64,000 nt of DNA. Source: Saprospiraceae bacterium (GTDB lineage Bacteria > Bacteroidota > Bacteroidia > Chitinophagales > Saprospiraceae). The stretch covers positions 41,581 to 105,580 of the forward strand of contig JAEUUP010000093.1 of the NCBI GenBank assembly GCA_016787525.1. Reading direction: 5' to 3'. Position numbers and translations under genes: made by a program. Below the pieces are notes generated by a model. It saw nothing but the letters and a program-made list of their open reading frames with translations, was not told the DNA's origin and did not search any database. Below are positions 37,212 to 46,014 of the stretch, one piece after another (positions within the stretch are counted from its first letter, which is position 1; the number at the start of each line of letters is the position of its first letter).

Positions 37212-37330
37212 CATTTAAAAGTGCTAAACACTCACTGTTTTTCGCTTCGCTCTATAAAAATTATTTTTGTAACGAGGGAGCTTGCGACCCATGTTGTGTA
37301 TAGTTTTAGCATTTGTCTATGTCGTTTTCA
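37212..37330. repeat. Degenerate cruciform element remnant
   Basis: Contains CACTGTTTTTCGCTTCGC like the left module of copies A-E, and AGTGCTAAACACT facing TAGTTTTAGCATTTGT. The inner stem and right module are largely missing. It lies in the 485-nt gap between a lipoprotein gene and the desaturase gene; a motif copy is at 37419. Confidence 0.5.
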
Positions 37331-37436
37331 AACTTATCGCAATAACATTAATTTGGAAATCGTAATTAGAAAATAATGAAGTTGTAAAAAAACAGAATTC
37401 TTTTTGGTCAATTCCAACCCCCTCAGTATTTTAGCG

Positions 37437-37444
37437 TACCTTTG
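37437..37444 (+). promoter_or_regulatory. Putative -7 element of the desaturase promoter
   Basis: TACCTTTG matches TAnnTTTG and lies 57 nt before the ATG. It starts 9 nt after a dispersed-motif copy. A TTTTTG upstream is about 30 nt away, too far for a normal -33. Confidence 0.4.
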
Positions 37445-37500
37445 AGTCAGTAAGGGGAATCTGTCAAACCATATTTTTAATTTTTCAAACTAATTTTTTA

Positions 37501-38562
37501 ATGCAAGCTCCGCGTTTTACGGCGACGCCCTCGTTCTACAATGATTTACGTCGTCGCGTCAATCAGTACTTTACTGAAGTTAATTCAACGCCAACAGGCA
37601 ATTGGCAACTCTACTCAAAAGCTATTTTCTTAATCGTTGCCCATGTTGCCATTTATGTTACTTTAGTGTTTTTTACGCCCGTTTGGTGGATTTCTTTGCC
37701 ATTGTGTGCTATTTTAGGTTTGTTAACAGCAGGTATTGGTTTCAACATCATGCATGATGGTGGCCATGGTAGTTTTTCAAAATCGAAAGCCCTCAATCGG
37801 GCCGCAGCTTTTTCACTCAATATCTTAGGCGGTAGTGATTTTATGTGGAACATCAAGCACAATGTCATTCACCATTCTTTCACTAATGTAGATGGTGTGG
37901 ACGATGATATTGATGTCAATCCCTTCTTGCGTATGTGCAGAACCCAAACCTATCGTTGGTTTCATCGCTTTCAGCATGTTTATTTTGTCATACTCTATGC
38001 TGTGATGTACCTGTTTTGGATGTTCTTTTTGGATTATAAAAAATACTTTAGAGGTTATATCGGTGTGGTCGAAATCACGCACATGAAACCTGTGCAACAC
38101 ATCATCTTTTGGGGTAGTAAATTTTTCAGCTATTTCCTTTTCCTCATACTCCCGATTTTAGTTGTTGGGTTTGTACCCACTTTGATTGGGTTTGGTGTCT
38201 TTGTCACGGTCACGGGATTCGTTATCAGCATCATTTTCCAATTGGCACACACGGTCGAACACACTGACTTCCCGATTCCAGCCGAAGATGGCAAAATCGA
38301 GAACGAATGGGCGATTCATCAAGTGCAAACAACGGCTAACTTTGCCACACGCAACAAGCTCGTGACTTGGTTTTGTGGCGGCTTAAACTTTCAGATTGAA
38401 CACCACTTGTTCCCGAAAGTCAGCCACATACACTATCCTGCCATCAGCCGCATCGTTCGCGAAGCGTGTCAAGAGTATGGTATCCAATACATCGAGTTTC
38501 CACGTGTCACATCTGCCGTAGCATCTCACTATCGTCTATTGCGCAACTTGGGAAGGGCTTAG
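37501..38562 (+). CDS. Membrane fatty acid desaturase
   Basis: The enzyme inserts a double bond in acyl chains using a di-iron centre. Three His boxes are present: HDGGHGS (about 86-92), HNVIHHS (about 120-126) and QIEHHLFPKVSHIHYP (about 299). The QxxHH form of the third box is typical of front-end (delta-5/6-type) desaturases. No cytochrome b5 domain is fused. Hydrophobic pairs include AIFLIVAHVAIYVTLVFF and FLFLILPILVVGFVPTLIGF. The length, 353 residues, is normal. Regiospecificity cannot be decided. A motif copy starts one base after the stop codon. Confidence 0.9.
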   Translation: MQAPRFTATPSFYNDLRRRVNQYFTEVNSTPTGNWQLYSKAIFLIVAHVAIYVTLVFFTPVWWISLPLCAILGLLTAGIGFNIMHDGGHGSFSKSKALNRAAAFSLNILGGSDFMWNIKHNVIHHSFTNVDGVDDDIDVNPFLRMCRTQTYRWFHRFQHVYFVILYAVMYLFWMFFLDYKKYFRGYIGVVEITHMKPVQHIIFWGSKFFSYFLFLILPILVVGFVPTLIGFGVFVTVTGFVISIIFQLAHTVEHTDFPIPAEDGKIENEWAIHQVQTTANFATRNKLVTWFCGGLNFQIEHHLFPKVSHIHYPAISRIVREACQEYGIQYIEFPRVTSAVASHYRLLRNLGRA

Positions 38563-38604
38563 ATACTGAGGGGCATTGTGTCCACAAAATTTATTAATCC
38601 ATTT

Positions 38605-38644
38605 CCTTCCCGACAAAAAAATTGGTATTTTTTTGTCGGGAAGG
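38605..38644 (+). terminator. Hairpin downstream of the desaturase gene
   Basis: CCTTCCCGACAAAAAAA pairs perfectly over 17 bp with TTTTTTTGTCGGGAAGG; a weak T-run (AATTTTA) follows. Confidence 0.65.
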
Positions 38645-38673
38645 AGTAATTTTATACTTAGCAACGCGACAGA

Positions 38674-38879
38674 AATAAATTACACCATTACACACTGTTT
38701 CGTGCTACGCACGAAAGGCGTACAAAATAAATTTTTTTTATGGATTGAAGCTAAAAATTGAGGCTTTTGCCTCAATTTTTAGCTTCAATCCGAAAGAAAT
38801 ATTCTCAAAGCACGCTTTTTTGCTTGTCCATGAGACTCCTTCGGAGCAAAAAAACAGTCTGTAATGGTGTAGTTTATTA
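38674..38879. repeat. Cruciform repeat element, copy C
   Basis: Outer arms AATAAATTACACCATTACA and TGTAATGGTGTAGTTTATT pair. The conserved modules are CACTGTTTCGTGCTACGCACGA..GGCGTAC and GCACGCTTTTTTGC..AAAACAGT. The core stem (38742-38791) is GGATTGAAGCTAAAAATTG with its complement. The right module carries an extra insert (GTCCATGAGACTCCTTCGGA), also present in copy E. Confidence 0.85.
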
Positions 38880-39140
38880 AAATCGTATTACTTATATATT
38901 TTGAATTAGAACAAGGTGAGGTTTATGTGTATAGTAGGGCAACAATTTTTTTTCACACTATTTATTCTTTAGATTGCCTGTAAAAGAGTCGCTCACCTTT
39001 ACTTTCCTTTATTTATACTTTACATCTAAACTGTGGTGGCACAAAGTTGAGTCTTTGTGTACCCCCTCAGTATACAAGCCTGTGGGGCTACTAGAATGTT
39101 CATTACCTATTTTTATTTACCTATTCTAAATCATTTTTTT
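38880..39140. other. Leader of the adhesin-like gene
   Basis: No gene is seen. A motif copy lies at 39063-39072, 69 nt before the chosen ATG. Confidence 0.4.
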
Positions 39141-42100
39141 ATGAAAAGATGTCTTACATTTATGTTGTTTGTTGGTACAGCAATGTCCCTTTTCGGACAA
39201 GTGACTACTAACGGCGGTTCGGGCTTAGCCGCTACTTACACGGATTTGGCTGCGGCTATTACTGCCTTGAACACAGTTGGCACAGCGACGTCACCGACAA
39301 CGATTACTTTATTGACAGGTAATCCCCAAACCGCACCCGCTGGTGGTTATACCATCACCGCTACTGGTACTGCTGCCAATCCTATTACGATTATAGGTGC
39401 TGGTGCGGGTAGTACAGTGACTGCTTCTGCTGCACAAGTGAGTGGTAGTTTGCATGATGCTATTTTTGAAATCGTTGGGGGTGATTACATTACAATTGAT
39501 GGGTTCAAGATGCAAGAAAACGCGGCAAACACAACAATTGCCGTTGCCACTAACAACATGACAGAATGGGGTGTTGCCTTATTGTACGCATCTTTGACAA
39601 ATGGCGCACAAAATAACACCATTCAAAACAACACTATTTCGCTGAATAGAACGTACTTAAATACGTTTGGTATTTACAGTAATACACGGCACGCTGCAAC
39701 AACGGTAGCAAACGGCACGACTGTAACAGCCGAAGTGACCTCGGCATCGGGTTCTAACAGTTTCAATAAAGTTTACGGTAACGCTATCAGCAATGTCAAC
39801 TACGGCATTGTGTTTATTGGTGCAGGAACAACAATTGCGGCTATTGACAATGGCAACGATATAGGCGGCACAAGTTCGGCAACGGGTAATGTCATCACTA
39901 ACTGGGGTTTAGGTGCTTCAACAGCCTCTACTTACACGTCACTTACAGGTAACAACTATTGTATTTTTGATAATCAACAAATTAATGAAAATATTTCTTA
40001 CAATACCATTACAAGTGCGGCTGTGACATCGGTTGTTACTGAGGGGGGTATTTTAAAAAATTATAGCGTTGCATCGCCTACATCGGGTACGATAACCATG
40101 ACAATGAATAACAACACCGTAACTGTTACCAATGCACCAACGAGTACTACTGGTCCCGTAATCGGTATAAACAGTCAAGGTTTAACACCTTTGCTGTCCA
40201 CAGCTACTTTTAGTATGAACAACAATACAGTCCAAAACTGTGTATTGAGTGGCAGTACAGTTACGACATCTGGGATTACAGCCATCACAAATTTATCACT
40301 TCCTGGCACTTTAAATATGACAGGCAATACCGTTCTTAATAATGCCATAACAGGGTCTGCTTCAACAAGTGGTACTATTGCAGGCATTACAAATTCAGGC
40401 GCAGCAGGAACGGTCAATATAACAAATAATGTTATCAGAGGTATGGCTTCTACGGCAACATCGGGTCAAATAATCGGCATTTCAAGCACGGGTGCTGTTG
40501 TAACAGCATTGAATATAGATAACAATCAATTGGGTAATGCAACAAGTGGTTTTTTTACAACTTCAACTGCAACAAGTGGTGGTCTTTTTGGCATCAATGT
40601 CACAACAGCTGCGACTACGTGCGCCCTTTCGATTCAAACCAATGATATAAGAGGTATCACTTATTCTACAGCAGCGTCTGCTTCACAAACTTATATTGTA
40701 AATACAGCCGTTACGCTTTCTCAAAACATCAGTTCCAATACCTTTACTAATTTGACTGTCAACACAACGGGCAGTGTAACATTTATAAGTAACAGCGTCA
40801 CCGTTTCTGCAACGGGAACACAAACAATCAGCAGCAACTCAATTGTTACGGCTTTTAGCAAAACGGGTGCTGGTGGTACGATTACTTTAGCAACATCAAC
40901 TCAATCTTCTACCGCAGGTGCAGTCATTAATCACAACAACAATAATTTTTCAAACATTACGGTCACGGGTGCGACAACGATTGCGGGTTGGGTAAGTCAA
41001 GACGGCGGTACTGCGAATAAAACCTATTCAGGCAATACGTTTAGCAACTGGACGGGCGGCACATCGGCTATTACGTGCATGAATATTGATTATGGCGGCG
41101 GCGGCGGTGGCAACGGCAACGTCATTAGTAACAACACCATTTCAAATATAACGGGAAGTGGCAACGTGACTGGTTTAGTTGTTGGTGGTAATGCGACGCT
41201 TCAAACGGTTTTTGGTAACACTATTTCTGGTTTATCATCTACGGGTACAGCAGGTGTCGTAACGGGTCTTAATTTAGTGGCTGGGTCAAGCGGTTTAACT
41301 ATTAATGCTTACAAAAACAAAATCTATAATTTATCAACAAGTAACACCGCTGCGACGGCTGGGGTGGTTTCAGGTATTTTGATTTCAGGTTCTGCAACAA
41401 CTACTACGACAAATACTTACAATAATGTTGTAGGCGATTTACGGGCAACTGCTTCTATCTCGACAGATGCCATTAGAGGCATTTCCGTTACGGCAACGGG
41501 TCTAACAAGCACACATCGGGTTTACAACAACAGCGTGTATCTCAACGCAACGGGCGGTGCAACTTTTGGTACATCAGGCGTTTATCACGCCGCAAGTGCA
41601 ACGGCAACAACGGCAACTTTGGATTTAAGAAACAACCTTATTGTCAATCTATCAACGCCCGCAGGGGCGGGTGTGACAACGGCTTTTAGAAGAAGTGCGG
41701 CAGCAACGCTTGGCAACTACGCTTCTACTTCTGATAGGAACGCTTTTGTGGCAACGTCAATCATGAATGATGGCACAACGAATTACACCGATTTAGCCAC
41801 TTACAAAACGGCAGTCAGCGCACGCGACGTTAATTCCTTCACTACTGAGGGGGGCTTCACATATTCTACGGCGGGGAGTTTCTTTACAAGTCTTACGGGT
41901 TCAAGTACAGATTTCTTAAAACCCGTTGCGGGGATTACAACTTTGGTGGAAAGTGGGTCTTCCGTTATTTCAACGCCATCTATCACGGACGACTATGCAG
42001 GTGTCACACGGAGTGCTACACCTGATATTGGGGCTTTTGAGTTTGCGGGTGTTTCGTTGTACATTACTTATGTTTTCAACGCCACAACTGATAACAATTG

Positions 42101-44153
42101 GAGTACAGCATCAAACTGGTCAAGTAATTTAGTGCCTACTTGCAGCAGTGATGCTTCAATTGCAGCGTCTAAAACGTGCAATATTGATATTACGGGTGCA
42201 GTTGCTAAATCATTGACAAACTTAGGAACGCTTGTTGTCGGGACGGGAACAGATTTGACAATTGCAAATTGTAGCTCGACCCTTAATACAAGCACTTTTT
42301 TGAACAATGGAACATTGACAGTAACGGGTGGCAACTTAAATGTAAATGGCAATATGGTGATTGCCAACGCTTCTAATTTCTCTCAATCGGGTGGTACTAT
42401 CAAAATAGACGGTAACGGTGCAGGTGTTGCGGCTAATTCCGTAGCAAGCGGTACGCATTTGTTTAGCATTGGCACATCAAGTACAAATTACGCAACGGGA
42501 ACGGTTGATCTTACGGGCGGTACGTTGCTTATTGTTGACCCTCACGCAAGTACCAATACTTCAAGTTGGGCGTTTGCGTATTTTGGAGCCACCTCTTCCA
42601 ATAACATCACACCCGGAGCAGGTTTTACGCTTCAATTTGGCGACGGTGTCTCAACCGACGCAGGTGGGAACGCTTCTGGAGGTTTCGTCATCAATCAATG
42701 GGAAATAAATGGAGGTTTCAAACCCAATTTTGTTGTCAACACAGGTAGTGGCACTAACCGTTTTGTGACCTCGAACTATACGCCTTTTGTTGTTCAAAAT
42801 TTAACCGTTCAAAGTGGTGACTTTAGAGCCGCAACATCAACCACAGTTGAAGGTAATTTGACCGTAAACACACCTGGCATATATACTGCCTCAACAACAC
42901 TTACGATGGCAATAGGTACGTTTGTCAATACGAGCGTTGCAACATCGGCATCAACTACTGCTCAAACCATTGGCGGAACGGGAACATTAAGAAACTCCAC
43001 TTCTTCACCAACTGCAAATCTTGTTGGTTTGGTTATCAATAATTCAAATGCAACAGGTATTACGACCAGTATTCCTTTAACGATGAGCGGTATTCTGAAT
43101 CTAACGCTTGGCAAGTTGTCTATTGGTGCAAATGACTTAACACTCATCACAGGTGGCAGCATCACGGGCGGTTCAGCAACGGCTTGCGTTGTCACTAACG
43201 GAACGGGTAAGTTAAAACAAGCCATTACTGCGGGGGGAACTAGAATTTTCCCGATTGGTGGCAGCACTTCTACGTACTCGCCCCTTAGTGCAACTCCAAC
43301 GAGTGCCACAACATTTGGAGCAAGTGTAGCAAACGCTATTAACCCTTCACACACGCTTTCACCCGCCGCACTCGCAGTATCTGGGTCAAGAGAATGGGAT
43401 TTAAGTTCAACCGTGGCTTCTTCTACCACTTTGGCTTTTACACCAAACGACGGTAGAACAGACCCTACTGGTGCCGTTAAAATTGGGCATTGGAACGGGA
43501 CTTCTTGGGACGCAGACATTGCAGCCACTTTTTCTGGTTCAGGTGCAACGGGAACATTTACGGGTATTGGGACTACTTTTTCTCCTTACATTGTGACGGA
43601 AGCATCCGTAGCACTTGCCGTAGAGTTTACTCATATTGCGGCAAAAACAAACGGGGCAACTAACCTTGTCACTTTCACAACCGCTAACGAAAGCAACCTT
43701 AAAAGCTTCAATATTGAAAAAAGTGCGACTGGTACTGAGGGGTGGTCAACTATTGGCACAATGAAACCCAAAGGTGCAAGCAACTATGTTCTCACAGACA
43801 ATCAACCATTGCCTATTAGTTATTACCGTGTTCGGTCTATTGATTTGGATGGCAAAGAAAGTGTTTCTAAAATTGTATCTGTCAGTGCGTCTAAAAGCAA
43901 ATTAGCAATTCTAAGTTTATATCCGAATCCAACTAAGGGAACTACGACTATTGATTTTGAAGCAGCGGCCAATGGTTTGGCAACAATTGCCCTAAAAGAC
44001 CTTACAGGCAAGGTTGTTTTGTCAAAAAACAGTGTAATTACTGAGGGGGTCAACCAAATCAATTTAGATATGTCGGCTTTGTCTAATGGTATTTACATGT
44101 TGATAATTAATGATAAAACAGCAAGTGTTGCTAAACGGATTGTTAAGCAATAA
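39141..44153 (+). CDS. Giant T9SS-secreted beta-helix/adhesin-like protein
   Basis: The ATG at 39141 starts a signal peptide (MKRCLTFMLFVGTAMSLFGQ); an earlier in-frame codon adds an unlikely extension. Residues about 25-980 are Thr/Ala/Gly/Asn-rich with repeated NNTI / SGNTF / NNVI units typical of right-handed parallel beta-helices (NTIQNNTISLN, NNNTVTVTNAP, GNTFSNWTGG). Residues about 1000-1480 form a second beta-rich part with NWSTASNWSSNLVPTC. A fibronectin-like segment (LKSFNIEKSATG...YYRVRSIDLDGKE) precedes the T9SS sorting domain (LYPNPTKGTTTIDF...NGIYMLIIND). About 1670 residues. Role in adhesion is inference. Motif copies: 40037, 41843, 43733 and 44039, all encoding TEG. Confidence 0.8.
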   Translation: MKRCLTFMLFVGTAMSLFGQVTTNGGSGLAATYTDLAAAITALNTVGTATSPTTITLLTGNPQTAPAGGYTITATGTAANPITIIGAGAGSTVTASAAQVSGSLHDAIFEIVGGDYITIDGFKMQENAANTTIAVATNNMTEWGVALLYASLTNGAQNNTIQNNTISLNRTYLNTFGIYSNTRHAATTVANGTTVTAEVTSASGSNSFNKVYGNAISNVNYGIVFIGAGTTIAAIDNGNDIGGTSSATGNVITNWGLGASTASTYTSLTGNNYCIFDNQQINENISYNTITSAAVTSVVTEGGILKNYSVASPTSGTITMTMNNNTVTVTNAPTSTTGPVIGINSQGLTPLLSTATFSMNNNTVQNCVLSGSTVTTSGITAITNLSLPGTLNMTGNTVLNNAITGSASTSGTIAGITNSGAAGTVNITNNVIRGMASTATSGQIIGISSTGAVVTALNIDNNQLGNATSGFFTTSTATSGGLFGINVTTAATTCALSIQTNDIRGITYSTAASASQTYIVNTAVTLSQNISSNTFTNLTVNTTGSVTFISNSVTVSATGTQTISSNSIVTAFSKTGAGGTITLATSTQSSTAGAVINHNNNNFSNITVTGATTIAGWVSQDGGTANKTYSGNTFSNWTGGTSAITCMNIDYGGGGGGNGNVISNNTISNITGSGNVTGLVVGGNATLQTVFGNTISGLSSTGTAGVVTGLNLVAGSSGLTINAYKNKIYNLSTSNTAATAGVVSGILISGSATTTTTNTYNNVVGDLRATASISTDAIRGISVTATGLTSTHRVYNNSVYLNATGGATFGTSGVYHAASATATTATLDLRNNLIVNLSTPAGAGVTTAFRRSAAATLGNYASTSDRNAFVATSIMNDGTTNYTDLATYKTAVSARDVNSFTTEGGFTYSTAGSFFTSLTGSSTDFLKPVAGITTLVESGSSVISTPSITDDYAGVTRSATPDIGAFEFAGVSLYITYVFNATTDNNWSTASNWSSNLVPTCSSDASIAASKTCNIDITGAVAKSLTNLGTLVVGTGTDLTIANCSSTLNTSTFLNNGTLTVTGGNLNVNGNMVIANASNFSQSGGTIKIDGNGAGVAANSVASGTHLFSIGTSSTNYATGTVDLTGGTLLIVDPHASTNTSSWAFAYFGATSSNNITPGAGFTLQFGDGVSTDAGGNASGGFVINQWEINGGFKPNFVVNTGSGTNRFVTSNYTPFVVQNLTVQSGDFRAATSTTVEGNLTVNTPGIYTASTTLTMAIGTFVNTSVATSASTTAQTIGGTGTLRNSTSSPTANLVGLVINNSNATGITTSIPLTMSGILNLTLGKLSIGANDLTLITGGSITGGSATACVVTNGTGKLKQAITAGGTRIFPIGGSTSTYSPLSATPTSATTFGASVANAINPSHTLSPAALAVSGSREWDLSSTVASSTTLAFTPNDGRTDPTGAVKIGHWNGTSWDADIAATFSGSGATGTFTGIGTTFSPYIVTEASVALAVEFTHIAAKTNGATNLVTFTTANESNLKSFNIEKSATGTEGWSTIGTMKPKGASNYVLTDNQPLPISYYRVRSIDLDGKESVSKIVSVSASKSKLAILSLYPNPTKGTTTIDFEAAANGLATIALKDLTGKVVLSKNSVITEGVNQINLDMSALSNGIYMLIINDKTASVAKRIVKQ

Positions 44154-44194
44154 ATAAGTGTATGTATTAACTGAGGGGTGAGCATAAGTATGCG

Positions 44195-44398
44195 GAACAA
44201 ATAAATTGCAATTACTCACTGTTTCTCGCTTCGCGAGAAATACGTGCTTTGTAAGGACTTTTTAGGAGCTTCTGTACTTTTTTTAATGAAAATCATAGAT
44301 TTTCATTAAAAAAAGTACAGAAGCTCCAATAGAATTAATTCTTGTACGCTTTTTTTTGCTTGCAAAAAAACAGTGAGTAATTGCAATTTATTTGTTCT
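44195..44398. repeat. Cruciform repeat element, copy D
   Basis: Outer arms GAACAAATAAATTGCAATTA and TAATTGCAATTTATTTGTTC pair perfectly. The conserved modules are CACTGTTTCTCGCTTCGCGAGA..ACGTGC and GTACGCTTTTTTTTGCTTGC..AAACAGTG. The core stem (44264-44327), GGAGCTTCTGTACTTTTTTT and its complement, is about 30 bp. A one-mismatch motif copy is at 44170. Confidence 0.88.
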
Positions 44399-44484
44399 CC
44401 ATACTTAATCTAAATTCAACTACAACAAGTACAGATTGTTTTGTGCGTTAGATATGGGCATTGATAAGGAATACATTTTGAGCG

Positions 44485-44638
44485 TCAGGTATGGGAAACC
44501 TTGAAGGTTTCCTATACCTGATATACTTAGTACAAAACAGCGAGTTGTTTGTAAAAAGTTGATTTTCAATGCTAATAATTCATGCCCGCCCCTCACCTAT
44601 TAGTACGCGTGGGATATTTTGAAAGTATCCCACGCGTA
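44485..44638. repeat. Two small hairpins in the 674-nt gene-free stretch
   Basis: TCAGGTATGGGAAACCT with AGGTTTCCTATACCTGA (44485-44522), and TACGCGTGGGATA with TATCCCACGCGTA (44604-44638). Neither has a T-run. No gene is seen in 44399-44761. Confidence 0.6.
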
Positions 44639-44761
44639 AACATAAAACACAAGGAAAACACCTCATAAATATAAGCTCGCGCACGTGATAGAGGCATGAG
44701 TTGAGCGTTTTGTCGCGTCAGCGACAGCATATTTGTAACACACACCGCCGCACATTTCTTC

Positions 44762-44791
44762 TTTGATTCGTAGAATCAACACTTATATTTG
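44762..44791 (+). promoter_or_regulatory. Promoter of the 127-residue hypothetical gene
   Basis: TTTG at 44762-44765, 18 nt, then TATATTTG at 44784-44791: a full match to the Bacteroidota promoter. The TTG inside the -7 box is in frame with the gene but is not the start. Confidence 0.65.
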
Positions 44792-44827
44792 CACACAAAC
44801 TTTTTATCTATCATAAAACTACAAATC

Positions 44828-45211
44828 ATGGAACAAAAAACGATACACGAAGCGACGCTTTTTCTCCCACCCAATGCCAAAACGCTGTGGACAGCCTATA
44901 TGCAAGCCGAAACACCTGTGCCAGAGGGCATTTACGAAAGTCAACCGATTGTGATGGCGGTGGCGACGTTTGCCGACGGCACGTGGGTCGCAGGTGGTGT
45001 GATGAAGTCCAAAGAACCCGATGTGTATAATATCAAGTTTTTCAATACTTTCGATGCTAACGGCAACCTCATCACCGAGCCGCGACAACCCATTGACCCG
45101 TCCGACCACGAGGATTTTCACCACGGCGGCTGCATTTTCAATCTGAACGATGATGAATCGGTGGAGTATCATCTGACCATCGTCGAGCGCACAGATGCCG
45201 CTGCACAATAG
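44828..45211 (+). CDS. Hypothetical protein, 127 residues
   Basis: The ATG at 44828 (MEQKTIHEATLFLPPNAKTL) lies 37 nt after a good promoter. The protein is soluble, without signal peptide or membrane segment. It has an acidic C-terminal half (DPSDHEDFHHGGCIFNLNDDESVEYHL) with a His/Asp cluster that could bind metal. I do not recognise a family. The G+C is higher than in neighbouring genes (many GCG/GGC codons), which may point to a separate origin. Confidence 0.65.
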   Translation: MEQKTIHEATLFLPPNAKTLWTAYMQAETPVPEGIYESQPIVMAVATFADGTWVAGGVMKSKEPDVYNIKFFNTFDANGNLITEPRQPIDPSDHEDFHHGGCIFNLNDDESVEYHLTIVERTDAAAQ

Positions 45212-45254
45212 CAAGACGGACACATAGTCTATCAATCGAGACACCACAAATAAC

Positions 45255-45286
45255 AAAGCCGCCCCTGCATACAGGAGGCGGCTTTG
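45255..45286 (-). terminator. tRNA-Leu terminator hairpin
   Basis: AAAGCCGCC-CCTG pairs with CAGG-AGGCGGCTTT just after the 3' end of the leftward tRNA; TTTGTTATTT follows on the minus strand. It also ends the rightward hypothetical gene. Confidence 0.75.
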
Positions 45287-45368
45287 TGCCAAAGGAGGGA
45301 CTCGAACCCTCAAGCCTTTCGGCACACGCTTCTGAGACGTGCACGTTTACCAATTTCGCCACTTCGGC
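45287..45368 (-). tRNA. tRNA-Leu, anticodon CAG
   Basis: Minus strand. Acceptor stem GCCGAAG pairs with CTTTGGC; the anticodon loop CTCAGAA gives CAG; a long class-II variable arm (TGTGCCGAAAGGCT) is as expected for Leu; the T-arm is GGGTTCGAGTCCC. The 3' CCA is not encoded (CAA follows the discriminator A). Confidence 0.95.
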
Positions 45369-45430
45369 AGAACGAATGAGCGGGCAAATGTATAAATTTT
45401 GCTCGATTCATCCTATCATATCTGTTTTTT

Positions 45431-46009
45431 CTATCGAAAATACTGAGGGGGTATGCCATTGGCTTTGGCAATAGTCGCCGTAGGCGGAAATTTGTAGATA
45501 TACGCCAACAGACGATTCAACTCGCTTTGAAAATCCAAATCATTGTCAGGATGGAGTTTTTTGGCTGCTTTCAGAATATTTTCCGTCCGTTTGATAACGT
45601 ATTCCGAAAAAGTATCGGCACGTTTTTGTTTTTCAACCAGCATATCCCAAAAGCGGTCAAATGCGGTATTGAGCAATAAGATGGTCAACTCTACCTCACC
45701 CAATTTGTCTTTCGTGATTTTGACATGCTCGGTTATGCTGGCATTTTCGGAGCGCATAGTCATCATCAATTCGCCTGGTGTTGCCCAATGCATGTAATCG
45801 TTGGAGACATATTTATTGATAGACTGCTTGATTTTCTCAATCCTTTGTTTTAAGTCGCTTTTATCTTCAAAAAACTCAAACGCCAATTTCTCGACCAACG
45901 AAGGGTCTTTACGAAAGAGTTTGAGCAGCAACTTATCTTTTTGTTCTTCTGTCAACATCCGCAACACCTCGAATCGTGGGTCAGGTGCTTTTGCTACTTT
46001 CTTTGCCAT
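45431..46009 (-). CDS. Hypothetical helical protein, 192 residues
   Basis: The protein is charged and probably all-helical (TEEQKDKLLLKLFRKDPSLVEKL, KQRIEKIKQSINKYVS), with no signal peptide or membrane segment. I do not recognise a family. It starts 5 nt after the stop of the MFS transporter gene on the same strand, so the two form an operon. The last residues, GIPPQYFR, are encoded by a dispersed-motif copy (45441), so the motif forms the C-terminus. Confidence 0.65.
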   Translation of the reverse strand: MAKKVAKAPDPRFEVLRMLTEEQKDKLLLKLFRKDPSLVEKLAFEFFEDKSDLKQRIEKIKQSINKYVSNDYMHWATPGELMMTMRSENASITEHVKITKDKLGEVELTILLLNTAFDRFWDMLVEKQKRADTFSEYVIKRTENILKAAKKLHPDNDLDFQSELNRLLAYIYKFPPTATIAKANGIPPQYFR

Positions 46010-46014
46010 AGACC

